From: Planctomycetaceae bacterium
GTDB lineage: Bacteria; Planctomycetota; Planctomycetia; Pirellulales; JAEUIK01
Assembly (NCBI GenBank): GCA_015493185.1
Contig: WGDQ01000158.1
Span: forward strand, 1-5,393
Direction of reading: 5' to 3'
DNA: 5,393 bases
Shown here: positions 3,665-5,393 of the stretch, piece by piece
How positions within the stretch are numbered: position 1 is the stretch's first letter
How the letters are laid out: every line of letters starts with the position of its first letter
The notes under the pieces: model-generated
The model's database searches: none
What the model was told of the DNA's origin: nothing
Seen by the model: only the letters and a program-made list of their open reading frames with translations
Program-made: the position numbers and the translations under genes

Positions 3665-5393
3665 ATGTTGGGGGTCCATCGAATCTGGCCTGTTTCCGCC
3701 GTGTTGCTGTTGGGCTGTTTGCTCGCTGGGTGGCGAGAGCCGCTGTCGGCGGGCGAGTCTGTGGATTGGGCAGATGCTTTAGCCGAACGCACGGCATCTG
3801 AAGCGGAAGTGCAGCCGCGGCTTGCTTTGGCGGCTACGGAGGCGGTCGGCGAATCGAGGCCGACGGCACAGGGCGCCTCGACATCGGCGGCGAAAGGGGC
3901 TGGGGCTAAAAACGTCGCGAAAGGGAACGCAGGGCCTCGTCGCATCGAGGGGCCCGCAATTCGGTCTGCTCGGGCAGATCAGGAAAGCGGTTTGCCGACA
4001 ACGCTAGAATGCGCGACGACGCTAGATTCGAAACGCACGGGGGACAAGGGTGATTCGTCATTTCTGCAACATGTACTGCAACCGCCGCCGGTGCCTGGGA
4101 AGCCAACCGTGAAGCTGCCTGACGCTTTGCCAGCCCCCGCCACCGGGACGAAAGGCCACACTCATTCCCAACGCAGGATAGCGTCGCACCACCACCACGG
4201 CCACGCGGCAAAGGCCCATACAAGTCGTCGCCGATCGTCGCGGCGGGTTGCTTCAAGGCCGACGCATGCTGCTGATGGGCACCGGGCAGCACGAACTGGG
4301 CAAAGCCGCTCTCAATTTGCGGAGGCACTTGCCACTGATGAACAGCCGAACGATTGGATCGCTGTCAGCGACCAAACGTCCTCAGACGTCGTTTTTGCTA
4401 CGGCCAATCACTCGTTGACACCGGCTGCGCACTACCATGCTGCGCTTGCCGTGCAGGACGATGGCAGCGTATCTGTTACCGACGCTCCGGCATTGTTGAA
4501 CGACCGGTTCGATCCCATTGCCACAGACGAAGGCGAAGTTTCGGTATCCGACGGTTCGAACGGAGCCTGTGCCGATTGCGAAGAGAGCACTGGCTTGCTG
4601 GGATTGGGCAGCGGCGGTTTGCGTTCGCGGTTGCAACAATGGGCTGCCAAGAGTCCGAGCTATGGCAATCTATGGCTGGCCTATCCTCGCAGTCAGACGG
4701 TTTGGGTGCGAACGAAATATCTCTATTGGGAAACAGACGGCGATGACCTGCCCGCACTGGTGACCACTAGCACCCCGGGCACCGCAGATGACAACATTGG
4801 TGTGCTGGGGCTATCGACCACGCAGGTTCTTTTCGGCCAGCAAGAAGTGAACGACGGCCCACGCGACGGTGGACGCATCGAATTCGGCATCGGGCAGTTT
4901 GAAGGACTGCAATTCGACCTTTACGCACTCGATGAGGAATCCTACGGTTTCTTCGATGCATCGACAGGCAGTCCTTTTCTCGCACGCCCGTTTTTCAATA
5001 TCGAACTGCTTCAGCAGGATGCATCGATCCTTGCTTGTCCATCGTGTACGGTAACAGGCTTTCCAAATATCAATTTGCAGGGCAGCATCCATATCGAAAC
5101 AACGAGCGAGGTGCGCTCGGCCGGGGTGTCTTGGCGACGGCTCATGTGGATGGACACCTGGGCGCCCTTCAACGCCTTTGTGCGTTTGAATTTCTTGGCC
5201 GGATATCGCTACTTCAAATTGCGTGAGGGGCTGGCGATTTCCGATGCGATTGATTTCATCGGGGCCCCGTTCCAGGCGGGTACGCGGTTGTCGAGGCTGG
5301 ACATTTTCGATACGAGCAATGAGTTTCATGGGGGTGAGCTAGGATGGCTTGCCACGATCCAACGCAATCGATGGTCGGTCGACCTGCTGGCCC
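3665..5393 (+). CDS. BBP7-family predicted outer-membrane beta-barrel protein with long low-complexity N-terminal region; 3' end outside the window
   Basis: The frame stays open from the ATG to the window end (576 codons plus one base). Residues 1-29 look like a signal peptide: one Arg, a hydrophobic core around 8-23, and a cleavage site near LSA-GES. Residues about 30-340 are low complexity, rich in Ala, Thr, Ser, Pro and charged residues. A His/Arg-rich patch spans 165-210, with four consecutive His at 175-178. From about 347 the family's pattern appears: VWVRTKYLYW with LPALVTT, VLFG (388-391), GGRIEFG (402-408), LARPFFN (439-445), GYRYFKL (513-519) and FDTSNEFHGGELG (548-560). Alternating hydrophobic residues fit beta strands. 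BBP7 proteins are abundant in planctomycetes and predicted to reside in the outer membrane; their function is unknown. CxxC pairs occur at 302/305 and 458/461. The end of the barrel is missing. Confidence 0.9.
   Translation, partial: MLGVHRIWPVSAVLLLGCLLAGWREPLSAGESVDWADALAERTASEAEVQPRLALAATEAVGESRPTAQGASTSAAKGAGAKNVAKGNAGPRRIEGPAIRSARADQESGLPTTLECATTLDSKRTGDKGDSSFLQHVLQPPPVPGKPTVKLPDALPAPATGTKGHTHSQRRIASHHHHGHAAKAHTSRRRSSRRVASRPTHAADGHRAARTGQSRSQFAEALATDEQPNDWIAVSDQTSSDVVFATANHSLTPAAHYHAALAVQDDGSVSVTDAPALLNDRFDPIATDEGEVSVSDGSNGACADCEESTGLLGLGSGGLRSRLQQWAAKSPSYGNLWLAYPRSQTVWVRTKYLYWETDGDDLPALVTTSTPGTADDNIGVLGLSTTQVLFGQQEVNDGPRDGGRIEFGIGQFEGLQFDLYALDEESYGFFDASTGSPFLARPFFNIELLQQDASILACPSCTVTGFPNINLQGSIHIETTSEVRSAGVSWRRLMWMDTWAPFNAFVRLNFLAGYRYFKLREGLAISDAIDFIGAPFQAGTRLSRLDIFDTSNEFHGGELGWLATIQRNRWSVDLLA

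Noticed and set aside
3707..3718. Lipobox-like LLGC (residues 15-18) suggesting a lipoprotein
   Set aside because: The hydrophobic stretch before the Cys would be very short and Leu at -2 is not typical. A signal peptidase I site near LSA-GES fits better, and the downstream domain is a barrel.
2971..3945. 324-codon open frame on the - strand across the divergent gap
   Set aside because: It overlaps the starts of both the dehydrogenase and the BBP7 gene, has no recognisable domain, and has an odd composition. Long accidental frames are common in GC-rich DNA.
4187..4204. His run HHHHGH as a leftover purification tag
   Set aside because: It is internal, only four consecutive His, and embedded in a wider natural His/Arg-rich region.
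4811..5329. 172-codon open frame on the - strand
   Set aside because: It is fully antisense to the barrel domain of the BBP7 gene, which carries clear family motifs.

Overview
The window looks like chromosomal DNA of a planctomycete, probably of the Pirellulales type. The main reason is the open-ended gene at the right edge. Its C-terminal half has the signatures of the BBP7 family of predicted outer-membrane beta-barrel proteins, which is essentially confined to Planctomycetes. Moderately GC-rich coding sequence and long gene-free gaps fit this. The assignment rests on recognising sequence patterns, not on a database search.

Layout from left to right. (1) Positions 3-581, + strand: the C-terminal part of a group-I (IscS/NifS-like) cysteine desulfurase, cut by the window edge but keeping the sulfur-carrying cysteine. 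(2) Positions 582-1520: 939 bases without a credible gene. A perfect TATAAT hexamer lies at 1241-1246. After it comes a stretch (about 1253-1490) unusually rich in self-complementary segments, which could be a structured leader or a small RNA. (3) Positions 1521-1853, + strand: a complete A-type iron-sulfur carrier (IscA/ErpA family) with the three expected cysteines. (4) Positions 1854-2027: a short convergent gap with a hairpin. (5) Positions 2028-3038, - strand: a complete NAD-dependent D-2-hydroxyacid dehydrogenase resembling the catalytic part of phosphoglycerate dehydrogenase, without an ACT domain. (6) Positions 3039-3664: a divergent gap of 626 bases with no credible gene. It holds several inverted repeats and a near-duplicated 18-base element. 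(7) Positions 3665-5393, + strand: the BBP7-family protein, open at the window end. It has a signal peptide and an unusually long low-complexity N-terminal region with a His/Arg-rich patch.

The first two genes share a theme. The desulfurase releases sulfur from cysteine, and the A-type carrier delivers assembled Fe-S clusters to target proteins. They are not tightly coupled, because the 939-base gap and the putative promoter suggest the carrier has its own transcript. No IscU/SufU scaffold or Fe-S regulator is seen between them. The dehydrogenase and the BBP7 protein show no obvious functional link to the Fe-S genes or to each other; they are transcribed divergently from the 626-base gap.

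I did not find a clearly new multi-gene system. The observations most worth testing are the possible structured RNA ahead of the Fe-S carrier, the duplicated element ahead of the BBP7 gene, and the His/Arg-rich N-terminal extension of that BBP7 protein.
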